Assembly (NCBI GenBank): GCA_946807835.1
Contig: OX327712.1
Coordinates: forward strand, 18,246,001 to 18,310,000
DNA: 64,000 nucleotides
Direction of reading: 5' to 3'
Source of the DNA: Ailanthus altissimus
Taxonomy: Eukaryota > Streptophyta > Magnoliopsida > Sapindales > Simaroubaceae
Under the pieces are notes generated by a model. That model worked only from the letters and a program-made list of their open reading frames with translations. It was not told the origin of the DNA and did no database searches. Positions 25,301-33,872 of the stretch are shown here, piece after piece. Numbering within the stretch: position 1 is the first letter of the stretch; every line of letters starts with the position of its first letter. The translations under genes and the position numbers were made by a program.

Positions 25301-26438
25301 AGAGAATGTTTCAAATAGGTGACAAAGGAGGGGCTTGCTGCAAGGGTGGTTGATAGACAACAAGTACATAGGACTGTCTCAAAAGAAGAAATGTTACATC
25401 TATTTGAATTTGGTGATGATGAAAATCCTGATCCTTTGACTGAGCTCAGTCAAGAGAATGGGCGAGGAAGTAGTCAGAATACAAATTGCAAAATTGAAAA
25501 TTCACTGAAGCATAAGTTGCCTCTTTCCCATGAAAGCTGCTCTTCTGACAAGTTGATGGAAAGTTTACTTGGCAAGCATCATCCAAGGTAGCTTTATTAA
25601 ACATAAGTAATGGGTTTAACGTATTAGTTCACATTGGGATGGTTTCAAAAGATTATGCTTTGACCACTTATTCTCATTTAATACAACGCTAGTGAATTGA
25701 GTTGGACAAGTATACTTCGAGTTGTTAATGGACGTATTCTTTAAAAGAGGCTATTCTGCGTATGTTAAATTGAGAACAGATCATGACCTTTGTCATATAT
25801 TGTGTATACTTTGGGTTGTTAACATGTCTCAAAGTTGGTAGCTGCTTGTTTTATTTTCTGAGTTGTCATATTGTCTGCAGTAATAATTGCCATTCAATAG
25901 GGCGGTGTCTATCTACTTGCTGCATATTAGATTTATTTCTGGTACTTAAGGAACCCCCAACATGTCTATCTACTTGCTGCATATTAGATTTATTTCTGAT
26001 ACTTAAGGAACCCCCAACTCTTTGTATAATTCATTAACTTGTTTATCTAGGTGGATTGCCAATTACCATGAACATGAGACCCTTTTGCAAGAAAATGAAG
26101 AGGAAAAGCTTTCGAAGGAGGAGCAAGACATGGCTTGGGAAGTATTCCAGAAAACATTAGAATGGGAGGAAGTGCAGCGAGTTACCGTTGATGAATCTAC
26201 ATCAGAGCGTAAGCCTACCGTCACATCAACTGTGGTTCCTCCTGCACCAGAGACCAGCAGTATCACACAACCAAGGAGCATTCTCAGGAATCGTGTGATG
26301 CGGAAATGCACGAATCTTTCACATTTACTGACACTTAGAAGTCAGGGCACAAAATATGGATGCAGTACTGTATGTGGCGAATGTGCTCAGGAATTACGTT
26401 GGGAGGACTTGAATAGGGATGGCAAACCGGTTAGGTGA
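7329..26438 (+). CDS. ATRX: ATRX-type SNF2 chromatin remodeller (CHR20-like), 25 coding exons
   Basis: Joined exons give 1509 codons, close to the roughly 1480 of Arabidopsis ATRX. Exons: 7329-7520, 7629-7691, 7762-7857, 7934-8026, 8664-8854, 8931-9177, 9625-9738, 10374-10457, 10855-11451, 11689-11978, 12955-13045, 13127-13342, 13696-13815, 19117-19283, 20485-20626, 21290-21439, 21528-21583, 21678-21954, 23108-23225, 23706-23764, 23944-24170, 24881-25084, 25169-25247, 25319-25587, 26051-26438. An in-frame TAA just upstream supports the ATG at 7329. The protein has an acidic N-terminus with KHEEED repeats (about residues 8-31), then [18 protein letters not shown] Cys-rich ADD-like zinc module spans about 524-610. 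The helicase has motif I MGLGKT (791-796), DEAH (910-913) and LTGSPLQN (about 937-944). The C-terminal lobe has [10 protein letters not shown] and AIFRAWRYGQ. In animals and Arabidopsis ATRX helps deposit histone H3.3 in heterochromatin; the nuclear role here is inferred. Two introns appear to be GC-AG. The coding frame is intact despite a Copia insertion in one intron. Confidence 0.92.
10000..10180 (+). repeat. Dispersed SINE-like repeat, copy B (ATRX intron)
   Basis: It contains CATGCAAGTGCAAGAGGGGG, GCGTTAAAGCTTAAATAC and TTTTGGGTTAAGTGGTAAC, in the same order as the copy at 24580-24760. A second, shorter AGGTCAAGTGTTAC variant precedes it at about 9980. It lies in the intron between coding exons 7 and 8 and does not touch the splice sites. 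Confidence 0.4.
11659..11688 (+). promoter_or_regulatory. Alternative in-frame 3' splice site in the ATRX zinc module
   Basis: Two acceptors precede this coding exon: CATGTAG ending at 11658 and TATGTCAG ending at 11688. Both keep the frame. The upstream one would add ten residues, [10 protein letters not shown], between the two cysteine clusters of the ADD-like module. I used the downstream site in the model because it gives the shorter linker. Transcript data would settle it. Confidence 0.4.
14264..14395 (-). repeat. 3' LTR of the intronic Copia (132 bp)
   Basis: On the minus strand it starts TGTGGAAATG and ends CTTCTTCA, so it has the TG...CA ends. It contains a perfect 13-bp-arm hairpin with a CTAT loop at 14338-14367, followed on the minus strand by a TATATATAG box. 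It is among the shorter Copia LTRs. Confidence 0.9.
14403..17747 (-). CDS. Copia pol polyprotein: protease, integrase, reverse transcriptase, RNase H
   Basis: The frame is 1114 codons without a stop. In order it shows: an aspartic protease signature LDSGASDH (about residues 63-70); the gag-pre-integrase HHCC region with [12 protein letters not shown] and CESCQFGK; the integrase core with [24 protein letters not shown] and QNGVAERKN; the Copia reverse transcriptase with YVDDIVITG; and RNase H with YSDADWAG and ADVLTKSL. It cuts, copies and inserts the element's own DNA. No capsid domain and no CCHC zinc knuckle precede the protease; the first 60 residues resemble only the gag-protease linker of related elements. 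It may need gag from another copy. Since the catalytic motifs look intact, it could still be expressed (inference). Confidence 0.93.
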   Translation of the reverse strand: MTTTQNFKTSRHLSSVILTSVELENYLKYQAAKQSTSSVAPTQDLGNSVACLTQPPSLGPWILDSGASDHISGNLQLLSHISTSRLLPSVTLANGSTTTAQAVGRAHPLPSLPLESVLYIPHCPFNLISISKLTRTLNCTITFVHDSVLIQDRSTGKTIGVGRESQGLYHLSIPQPSVACNVSPALLHNRLGHPNLLKLRKMVPGLSSLPSFNCESCQFGKHSRGSFPKRVNNRATSPFALIHSDVWGPSRVSSVLGFKYFVTFIDDYSRCTWLFLMKNRSELFSIFESFCAEIKTQFSTTIRILRSDNAREYFSAPFTKFMSSQGILHQSSCVYTPQQNGVAERKNRHLIETARTLLLHHNVPLRFWGDAVLTACFLINRMPSSVLQHQVPYSILYPDQPLFSLPPRVFGCTCFVHVFTPGQDKLSARSIKCIFLGYSRLQKGYRCYSPDTRRYFISADVTFFESSPLFSSATEHMSITEALPVPYIIPHPESNTEFVPTPQYDPPPQDSPSPNNGSLVPLSPTGDDSDTAPAALEVPADSLPAPDHSPTEVLPPDDQFPIAIRKGIRSTRNPHPIYNFLSYHRLSLPYYAFVSNLSCVTVPATLRDALSHPGWCQAMVEEMTALHNNGTWELVQLPPGHSTVGCRWVYNVKFGPDGQVDRLKARLVAKGYTQTYGLDYSDTFSPVAKMSSVRLFLSMAAIRQWPLHQLDIKNAFLHGELQEEIYMEQPPGFVAQGESGLVCKLRRSLYGLKQSPRAWFGRFSTVIQEFGMIRSQSDHSVFYKHTPQGQCIYLVVYVDDIVITGNDQDGIKQLKKHLFDHFQTKDLGLLRYFLGIEVAQSSSGIVISQRKYALDILQETGMMDCQPIDTPMDSNTKLLPGQGEPITDPGRYRRLVGKLNYLTITRPDISFPVSVVSQFLQSPCDSHWNAVIRILRYIKSAPGKGLLYENKGHTQIIGYSDADWAGSPSDRRSTTGYCVLVGGNLVSWKSKKQAVVARSSAEAEYRAMALATCELIWLKQLIQELKFADISQMKLLCDNQAALHISSNPVFHERTKHIEIDCHFIREKIQSGIISTNYVSSNNQLADVLTKSLRGPRIDFICNKLGAYDVYAPA
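17748..18466 (-). other. GC-rich leader of the intronic Copia with three 18-nt repeats
   Basis: The stretch between the primer binding site and the pol frame is rich in CCGG and CGCCGG and stands out in an AT-rich intron. It carries three copies of GCGCGTGGAGGCGCGTCC, at about 17969-17986, 18126-18143 and 18269-18286 as read on the plus strand. No long minus-strand frame is present, so gag is absent rather than frameshifted. Similar GC-rich leaders precede gag in related plant Copia elements (from memory). Confidence 0.7.
18467..18480 (-). other. Primer binding site for initiator Met-tRNA
   Basis: Read on the minus strand, directly after the 5' LTR, the sequence is TGGTATCAGAGCCA. This is the standard plant Copia primer site complementary to the 3' end of initiator methionine tRNA. 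It fixes the element's orientation and the inner LTR border. Confidence 0.95.
18481..18623 (-). repeat. 5' LTR of the intronic Copia (143 bp)
   Basis: It matches the other LTR except for one C/T difference and an extra 11-bp tandem copy of ACAAGCATAAT near its outer end. It holds the same 13-bp-arm hairpin and TATA box, the likely promoter of the element. Confidence 0.9.
20252..20512 (+). repeat. Triplicated intron-exon junction with CA microsatellites in ATRX
   Basis: A unit of 78-90 bp is present three times. Each has CTAGCTGATAC, TCAAAATTAATTTTTCTCAG (a complete 3' splice site) and GGGAGAGACGAGCAG, the start of an exon. Splice acceptors therefore end at 20316, 20394 and 20484. The first two copies run into CA repeats after CTGTTTGCAA. 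Only the third continues into the full exon. Read in the frame set by the preceding exon, the first acceptor reaches TAG and the second TGA within about 20 codons, so both would truncate the protein. Confidence 0.9.
24580..24760 (+). repeat. Dispersed SINE-like repeat, copy C (ATRX intron)
   Basis: It contains CTAGTGGTCTTGTGTTTGAAC, CTGTAGTTGTGTTGATCCAT, GGCTTGCACATGAGGGG and TTTTGGGTTAAGTGGTAAC. It is the most complete of three copies in the introns of this gene. No target duplication could be fixed by eye. Confidence 0.45.
25907..26018 (+). repeat. 57-bp tandem duplication in the last ATRX intron
   Basis: Two units begin GTCTATCTACTTGCTGC at 25907 and 25964 and are almost identical through GGAACCCCCAAC. 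They lie 30 bases before the last acceptor (GTTTATCTAG ending at 26050) and bring an extra pyrimidine-poor stretch, not an extra acceptor. Confidence 0.85.
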
Positions 26439-27665
26439 AGAACGGGCATTCTCCAGTTTGTTTATAGGTAGTTAATCAAATGTAATTAATTGTGATTGTA
26501 AATTATAACTGCTATAAGTTCAATATCCTCTTGAACACTCCATTCTTTTGGTTAATCTGATGTAAAAAAATCATTGCGTATGCACGGAGAAGTATTTCTG
26601 CTGTTTTTTTGCATTGAGCTGCTAGGGAGAAAGGTTCTCTTTCTTGCTGGACGGAATGTAGCATGAGCAGAAAGGAATTAGGCTGTGTAAATTTGAGAAT
26701 TTGTGAACTATTCGAAACATTTAATTTAGAAAGAACATGAAAAATTTTATTTCTCAAATACAATTTTGATTTAGGAGTATGATAATGCCTACCTCGACAT
26801 TAATGAATTCACTCTGCCTGTTATTTCATTTCTAATTCCCGTTTCAAGCCATAGAAAACTATATTGATTTGCAAGAATTTGCTAATTCTTAGCATGCGAA
26901 CACAAGGAGAATTTTCCAAGGCGAAAGGTCGAATTCAATACGTTTAACTTTTGTTTTTTTCTATCAAAGATAATTTGTGGGTTAGACTTCACATGGGTAA
27001 CACTGGCTTCTCAAGTTTCACTTTGTCTGTTTCAGATTTAGCATTTGGCTTTCTAGGGGAACTGATACTTCACATCATTTGAGCAATGGTTTGTATGCAG
27101 CTTGGAATGGCCCACTTCAGGGTTGCGGTTTCTACTCGAATCAAACATGAAACAAGCAAACTAATAAAGAGACTCGCGTAGTTATCGTGCTCTGCAGACT
27201 TGACTATATACACGAGCTTTTTGACTAAACTCTCAGAGAGAGCAATTAGCTTAGCCGGCATACTCTCCTGCATTTCTTCATGTCAGATACAAATGGCAGC
27301 AGACTAAACCAAGCCCACTACGGTTTAGCTTGCACGGGTGTAGCGTTGCACTCCATGATCAAATGTTTAAGAATTACAACATCGGCCGCATGATTGTGCC
27401 CATTGCTCTCCAGTTGAACTGACTGCAGAGGAAGCACTTTTATTTGTCCCCATATAGTCAGAGAGGGATCTACAAGAGCACAATCACCTACCTTCTTCAT
27501 TGCAATAAGACCAGCCTTAACATTGTGCTAGAGCGCAATGCAAATTGACGACAAGCCAGCAATTTAGACAACCACATAGCTCAGCCTAACCCTTGTAACG
27601 ACATGACTATGATCAGAAAGTGGGGGAGGTACTTGTCAAAGAAGAGCATTCCATGCATGACTAAC
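26439..27665. other. Convergent intergenic region with both 3' UTRs
   Basis: The ATRX and VPS62-like genes converge here, with 1.2 kb between their stop codons. ATRX 3' UTR probably takes the first 200-350 bases, and the minus-strand gene's 3' UTR part of the rest. The stretch 27000-27540 is less AT-rich than usual and has short frames on both strands, but I recognise no protein in it. Confidence 0.4.
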
Positions 27666-30600
27666 CTAACATCTTTCATCTCCCACCCAGTTATCTTTCT
27701 CCTTTGGTCCAGTTGGTCCTTCCTCGCCATAGAGCTCCGTGGGAAACAAGTCAAAGATGTTTTCCACTGAAAATCGGACAAAGAGAGGAAGAAGATTGAT
27801 TATTTTGTCCAGTTCAGATCGTGAATCATACACAATGGTTGGACCCCACTCTCTCATATACTGCAACCAACGTGGTTCTGTAACAACTCCATCTCCAAGA
27901 TACTCGGCTGCAATTATCTGATACTTAGTGCTTGAATCCACAAAAAGTTTACTTCTAGCAGCATCATTCCTTACTCCTATTCCCAGCTTCGAAGATCCTT
28001 GAAGGTATGTTCCTGGGTGTGGGAAACTAGCATGACCGTGTTTTGAAGAATAAACAATTGGTTTATTCCCTTCAATAAACTCCAAGTCATGGGCGTCCAC
28101 CCATCTACCACCACTGTGCTCTGAGTAGTACACTTGCCAAAGTTCTCCGGTAAAGTTGCTCACACGAAGGGTGAAGTGCTCCCAGTCACCCACGTGTTGT
28201 CCTATCTTGGTCATTGCAATACTCATTAATCCAATTTTAAGGGTGGCTGGTCCATTGAAGGGACAAAAAATCCACATTGAAATATCAGTAAATGTTCCTC
28301 CTAATGCTGGTTTCACATGAACGTAGAGCTCTGCGCTCTCTAGGTTTCCCTTCTTAAGAAAATCTCTTGCAGCATCATTGTCTGGCAAATCAATCCAAAA
28401 TGCACCATCATTAGTCTCACCAGGAGGCAAGTTTGAGCCCTTGTAATCAATTGGTTTGCCTTTCAGCTTCCCATCTTGGTATAAGACTGCCCCATTTTTG
28501 AAAAACCATTGCACAGATGAGGGCAAATATTCCTCATCAGGATGAAAGAAAACAGTTGGTCCGTAATGTTTGATCAGTGCGTGAAGCTGGTTCAAATTTG
28601 GCATTGCATATAGTGTGGAGTCAAGGTTCTTCAAACAAGCGATATCTAGCTGTTCTTCAGAACTCAAGTAGGTGCCACAGATGAATGTCCCAACAGAAAC
28701 ACCTCTAGCAAACATTCCCCTTATGGAGGGTCTTGTGCTCCAGACCTGAAATGTAAGATTGGACTCCGTGGAAAGTATAAGATCACAAGTTTCACAGTTC
28801 TCTGTAAGATCCTCCCGGACACATCTAACTTCCTCAACTTCAGGCTCCTCTGGTGTGTTGGTAACCACAATACCCATGGCTTTATAACCAACTGGTGGGT
28901 TTGGTAGCCAAAAGTAACCGCAGTCACCACGGTGAGGATCTGTAGTCCAAGCTAATGTGTAGTTAAGGGGCTTTCTTAGAGCTGGAAGATCTAGAAGTGA
29001 ACTATCAATAGAGCCAGCCTCTGTCCCAGAAGCAGCAGCATCATGAGCAACAAGAACATAGCCTCTCAATGGCTGATCGTTGGGCTGGCAATAGTAACCA
29101 AGACAGTAGAAGCCATCTGGGATTTCTACAGGCTTATAAAATGTGACACCTTTTGCTTTGCCACTCAAGACATTGCAGCTCCAAGTGCTCTCAAATTTAC
29201 TTATTCTGATAACTTCTAATTCTCCTAAATTTATTCTCCCAGTGGCAAAACCTTTTCCTGAGAATATAATAAAACATCATTTCTAGAAATAATCTTATAG
29301 AATCATGATGCAACTGGATTACAAGCAAGGTTTTAGGCAAGTAGTCAGCGGAGTATAAATTCCAGGATTCAGTAATTAGTGAATGCCATCATCTTGATGT
29401 TGTATTAAATTTAGTTTAATTAATCGCATGAGAGACCACAAATTAACATATTAAAAATTCCAAGAGTTTGAACAAAAGAAGTGCATAAAATGAAAGTAGA
29501 AAAATCAACACTTAACACTTGTTCGAGAAGAAAACAATGAAACTATATGTTAATGAGCATGGGTGATGCAATGGGAGAAAGAAATTTAAAAACAGCCTTT
29601 CTCTCCAGAATACCACACCAAATTTTTATTTGTTGCAAACAGCCATCCAACCCCAACAATGTTTTCAATTTTCATTTAGAGCATGTACCATGCTCACAAA
29701 CTTTCATTCTCCCCCCACCTTTTTTTTAAAATTTTTTTTACTTTTTCTTTCTTCATTAGTAAAGGATAAGCTTGACCATTCTTCCATGCATTGACCATCC
29801 AAAAATTCAAAACAGAGAAACTTTCGAAAAAGAATAAATTAAATCTGGAATAAGGTGTTATCATGGTGTAAACTTGATATTGAACAACTTGTGTCTTGTG
29901 TGCAAGCTTCAACTTTCAAGGCATTTCTGATTCTCAACATGTTTACATTTTGACCAAGTTGATTTTTTTTTTCTTTTAAATGACAAGTTGATGAATTTGT
30001 TGAAGACAATTTTTTTTTCTTTTCTGTTTGCTAGTTTCAACTAAGCTTCACTTTCTTCGATAACCAACTAACATTTATGTTTGCTAGTTTTTTCTGATGC
30101 CTTAAATGTAGTTAATTTAGTTAAAGGGAAAATTGTTTCCTTAAAGAAAATCAAATGGCTAGTCCAAGATATCAAAAACCTTATGAAGGAAACTCCTCAT
30201 GTGGAGGTGATCCATGTCCCTAGAGCTCATAATGTTTTGGCCAGCAAGCTGGCAAAACATGCTTTGAGTCTCTCTTCTGTAATGTTTAGGCTGGACAATT
30301 TCCCTTTTGCCAGCTAGTTGCAATGAAATTAAAGTTTAAAAAAAAAAAAAACTAACAAAAACATTCTTTTATTCCCGAAAAAGGCTAGATACATTAATTT
30401 TCCATTATATTCCCAAGAAAGCCTTTTATTTTTAAAGTAACAAGTAATATTACCTTTATTTTGTTTTCAATTTGAAACATTAATATTAGGGCGATCATTT
30501 TAACTTCAGAATTGTCCAAAAAAACAAAGAGTAAATTTAATCCAAAAAAAGAAAAGAACAAATTACCCAAAGATTGATCCTACTTATTCTTTAGGAAAAA

Positions 30601-31248
30601 ATGGAAGCTATGTTTACATGTAATTTTTAATATTAGGAAATAGCACAAGTTTCAATTCATTTCTTTCTTTTCAACGAAAATATAGTAGGATCAATTGATT
30701 TACACATAAAACAAGAAGACACCGAAGTTAGTTCAGGTCAGGGCAACCCATACAAATGAAACTGAGACAGATCATGACATATTCTAGTTAATTGCACTCC
30801 ATGTAAAAAAATTCATCACCACCATCACCATAGAAAAAGAAAACTTATGGAACTTATAATCTAAAAGAGTAAAACACATAAAGGAAGACAAAATATGAGA
30901 ATTAGAATTAGTAGAGTTAGAAGATCAAACAAAAGCAAAGCAGAACCAGATAATGAAAATATCATCATTAACTATAAAAGCGAAAAATTTCACAAGTTAA
31001 TTTCCCAAAAAGAAAGCAACAATTTTTACAAATCACTACCCAGAAAACGAAATAAAAAAAGTAGTTGAAGAGAAGAGATAGATGAACTAAACTAAATTTC
31101 TAGCGAAAGGTGAAGTTAATTAATCACCTTGTGGCCACTGAGGCAGAGGAGAAGGCAAAGTAAAGGGCTTTGACTCGGGCGAGTTGAACTCAAACTCATC
31201 ATCAGCACTGACTGGTTTCCATGGGAAGAAGCAGTCACAAGCAAACAT
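27666..31248 (-). CDS. VPS62/DUF946 family protein, two exons
   Basis: Exon 1 is 31128-31248 and exon 2 is 27666-29257. The join gives about 570 residues, usual for plant VPS62-like proteins. Exon 1 encodes [10 protein letters not shown] through [11 protein letters not shown]. Exon 2 starts [16 protein letters not shown], the expected continuation. Further on are [63 protein letters not shown] and [14 protein letters not shown], then the C-terminal [18 protein letters not shown] end. The family is named after a yeast protein linked to cytosol-to-vacuole protein transport; the role in plants is poorly known. The donor CAAG|GTGATT and the acceptor TTCTCAG|GAAAAG agree in phase. An upstream in-frame ATG in the leader would add an unusual 60-residue extension, and I prefer the family-type start MFACDC. 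Nothing is broken. Confidence 0.9.
30085..30351 (+). pseudogene. LINE-type RNase H 3' fragment with poly(A), in the VPS62-like intron
   Basis: A short plus-strand frame reads [20 protein letters not shown], then [35 protein letters not shown]. This is the C-terminal part of the RNase H domain found at the end of plant LINE polyproteins and related genes (VPR.HN..A..LAK.A). The stop is followed by about 20 bases and then 14 A residues at 30338-30351. The 5' side is cut. It is antisense to its host gene and is best read as a 5'-truncated LINE insertion; no clear target duplication was found. Confidence 0.6.
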
Positions 31249-31700
31249 GTTTTTGATGGTGAAAGCTCTTATAAAATCAAAAACCCACCAAAACCCAACA
31301 ATTATTCTTAAAAATATGATCTTGATCAGCTTATTTCCAGCTCCAAGTTTTAAGCACATAAAGCTTGAACCTTGAAGATACAAATAGATAAAATGAAGCC
31401 CCTCCCTTTCAATAAAAGCTCTCTCACTCAAACAACATATAGAATTGAGAGAGTGAGAGACAAATAGAAAGAGAAGGAGAAAAGAGTTTTTCTTTTTGGG
31501 TGGGTTATTGAAAACTTAATGATCACAGAGACAATACAAAATGTAGAAGGATTTTACTTTGTCTTCTAAATTTGAGAAAGAGTTGAGGTGTTGAGTTTAT
31601 GTTAGTTTGAAAGACGAGAAAAAGAAAGGAGGGAATTACGTGTGAGAGAGAGAGAAGCTGACGCTCTCTTTTGTAATTTTGCTTTGCTTTATTTTTGCGT
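31249..31700 (-). promoter_or_regulatory. 5' UTR and proximal promoter of the VPS62-like gene
   Basis: Upstream of the start codon the plus strand is rich in GAGAGA tracts (31441-31480 and 31645-31665), so the transcribed strand has the CT-rich leader typical of plant genes. No convincing TATA box was placed. The exact start is unknown. Confidence 0.4.
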
Positions 31701-33480
31701 TTCCTTCCACTCTTTTTATTTGCATTATTAATATTTCACTCTCCTCTTCTCGAGATTGAACCCACGCTCCCTCCCACTCCGACTATTTTTTTTCCCTTTT
31801 TTTTCTTTCTTTTTTAATGATTTTTTGTTTGGCATAATTGATTAACTTCATAATTTTAATTAAAAAAAATGTGTTGATTGAAATGATATATAAAAATTAT
31901 GTGAGATGCGTTACGGGACTGTTATTTATAATAAAAATAGTGGTAGTTTATAAAGTTGGGATATATATTTTATATTTTAATTAATGTGTTATTAATTAAT
32001 AATTATCTCTTGTTAAATAATTATTAATTTTATCAATATGATAATTATACAACACTAATAAAAATAAACACGTCAAGTATGATAAATATGTAATATGTAT
32101 TCTAACTATTTAAATATAGTATTATTGTTAAAATATATATCAACACAATAAATTATATTTTTTTATCTTAAATTTAATAATTATTTCTTTTTCATAAAAA
32201 TTGAGATAGTTGAGTAGTCAAATTTTATGCCCATGCTTTTTAGATTGCAGATTCAAAACGCTCTATTTTTAAAATTTATAATTATAATATGAATTTAAAA
32301 AATAAAATTTTTAATTCATTTTAAAAAGAAAATTACTAAATGTTAAAAATAGAAAGTAGTAACATTCAGTTCAACATTAGAGAGCTTAATCTAGTACTTA
32401 AACACAAGTTTTCTAAGTACTCGGTCCAAAGAGAATTATTTCAATGGGATTGAGCTCGAATTACAACACTTGAGCCTCCTTAACTTGGTCCATTGAGCTT
32501 GTGTAGTGAGATTCAAGTTATGCCAAGTGTCTCCACTCAATCATTGTATTAGAGGATAGGACACCTGGACTTAGGTGTCCGCCACGTCAGTATGAGCTTA
32601 CTAGTAATGCACACATTAGCACCACTCAGGTCTTATAACGTCATTAGCGGAGCTTATTAAAGGAGTACATTTATTATTTAATTTAAAGATAAGATTAAAT
32701 AAGAAAATCTTTAAAGGTTCACTGAACAAGTGTCACATCAACCTAGGTTAGAATACGCTATGTCAACACAAGACCCATTATGAGAGCACCTGAATGCCAC
32801 CTCAGCTAATTGTTAGACCTAAAAGATAAGATTGGATGAAAAAATCCTCAAAAAACTAATAGTTGAGTATCACGTCAGTTAGACTCAAAGCACTAGTCAC
32901 TATTGACACGATAGACAGAGGCAGATTAAAGTAGTTGAGCAGTTCAATACTATTCTCGCTAAACACAGGGAGATAGAGTCAAAAGACCCCTCAATGCTCC
33001 TCAGACTTCATTAACTCAAGGTTAACATGTTTAAAATTGACCAATCACATTATACTTAATGATGTCAGAGAAAGTCAAATGATCCCTTTGTTTCTTAAGT
33101 GAAATTCTTCGAAATTCCCTTAATAATAGGGACTGTTCACCTTATTTTAATTTTAATAAAATTTATTTATTTTAATTAAAACAAAAAATGCATGGTGGTA
33201 ACGAACTTTCTTTAGATAGTATAATTGACTAATGGGTTTAACAAATAAAATAAAGTGTCATCTAACGTAGTGTAACTACATTGTAAATGCTCTTCGGCTT
33301 TGCCTGCCACCACCTTCTACTTTTATTATCATCATAGTTATAATTATAATTATAAACAAATTAAAATATCTCCTTGACCTAATTGTTTGTTTTTCGTTTT
33401 TCAGATATCTGAATAAATTTTAAAATTTTGGAAAAAAAAAACCCAAAGTGTGGATTTTATTTATTTATTTATTTATTTTT
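31701..33480. other. Intergenic DNA, probable decayed repeat at 32380-33130
   Basis: No gene is visible. The block 32380-33130 is less AT-rich than its surroundings. It repeats phrases such as CCACCTCAG/CCACGTCAG, AGATAAGATTRRAT and AAAATCYT(T/C)AAA, which suggests an old LTR or leader of a retroelement, but no termini can be fixed. Confidence 0.3.
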
Positions 33481-33529
33481 AGGTTTGAATTGTTTTTTTG
33501 ACTCGGATTAATCCGGCCCGAAACACGGG

Positions 33530-33835
33530 TTTTTAATCACTTATATATTTCTTTCTGTGTTCTATTTCACTCACGTCTTAAGTCTCTCCCTCTCAATCCT
33601 AAGCTCTCAAATATAATCTTTCTCATTACCCACAAGGAAGAGCAGCAGCAGCAGGAGGTATGTCGTTGTTGATGATGGAGTGTTCACTTTTTAGGCAAGT
33701 ACTGCAGATCATGGCATTACTGTGCTGATAGTTGATTGTGTGGCTCTTCGTTGCTGCCCATGTGTTCTGCTGAATGTATTAGCTTTTGCTTTTATTAAGA
33801 TTCCTTACATGGGGAGGATGTGTTTGAGGTAAGGG
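33530..33835 (+). promoter_or_regulatory. Orphan promoter-like segment with a 5'-exon-like stretch
   Basis: CTTATATATTTC at 33540 looks like a TATA box. About 30 bases on, a CT-rich leader begins (CTCTCCCTCTCAATCCTAAG), then a GCAGCAGCAGCAG run and CAGGAG|GTATGT, a strong splice donor at 33657/33658. A second donor-like TTTGAG|GTAAGG lies at about 33829. No coding exon follows on the plus strand for several kilobases. It may be a non-coding RNA gene or the 5' end of a gene whose body was lost. I do not recognise it. Confidence 0.3.
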
Positions 33836-33872
33836 AAAAGGAAAAGGAAAAGGAAAAGGAAAAGGAAAAGGA
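33834..33872 (+). repeat. GGAAAA microsatellite
   Basis: The hexamer GGAAAA is repeated about six times without interruption, with the purines on the plus strand. Confidence 0.9.

Noticed and set aside
33668..33740. C/D snoRNA-like signals (TGATGAT and CTGA about 70 bases apart)
   Set aside because: No terminal stem pairs and no guide region to rRNA was recognised. The short motifs are expected by chance.
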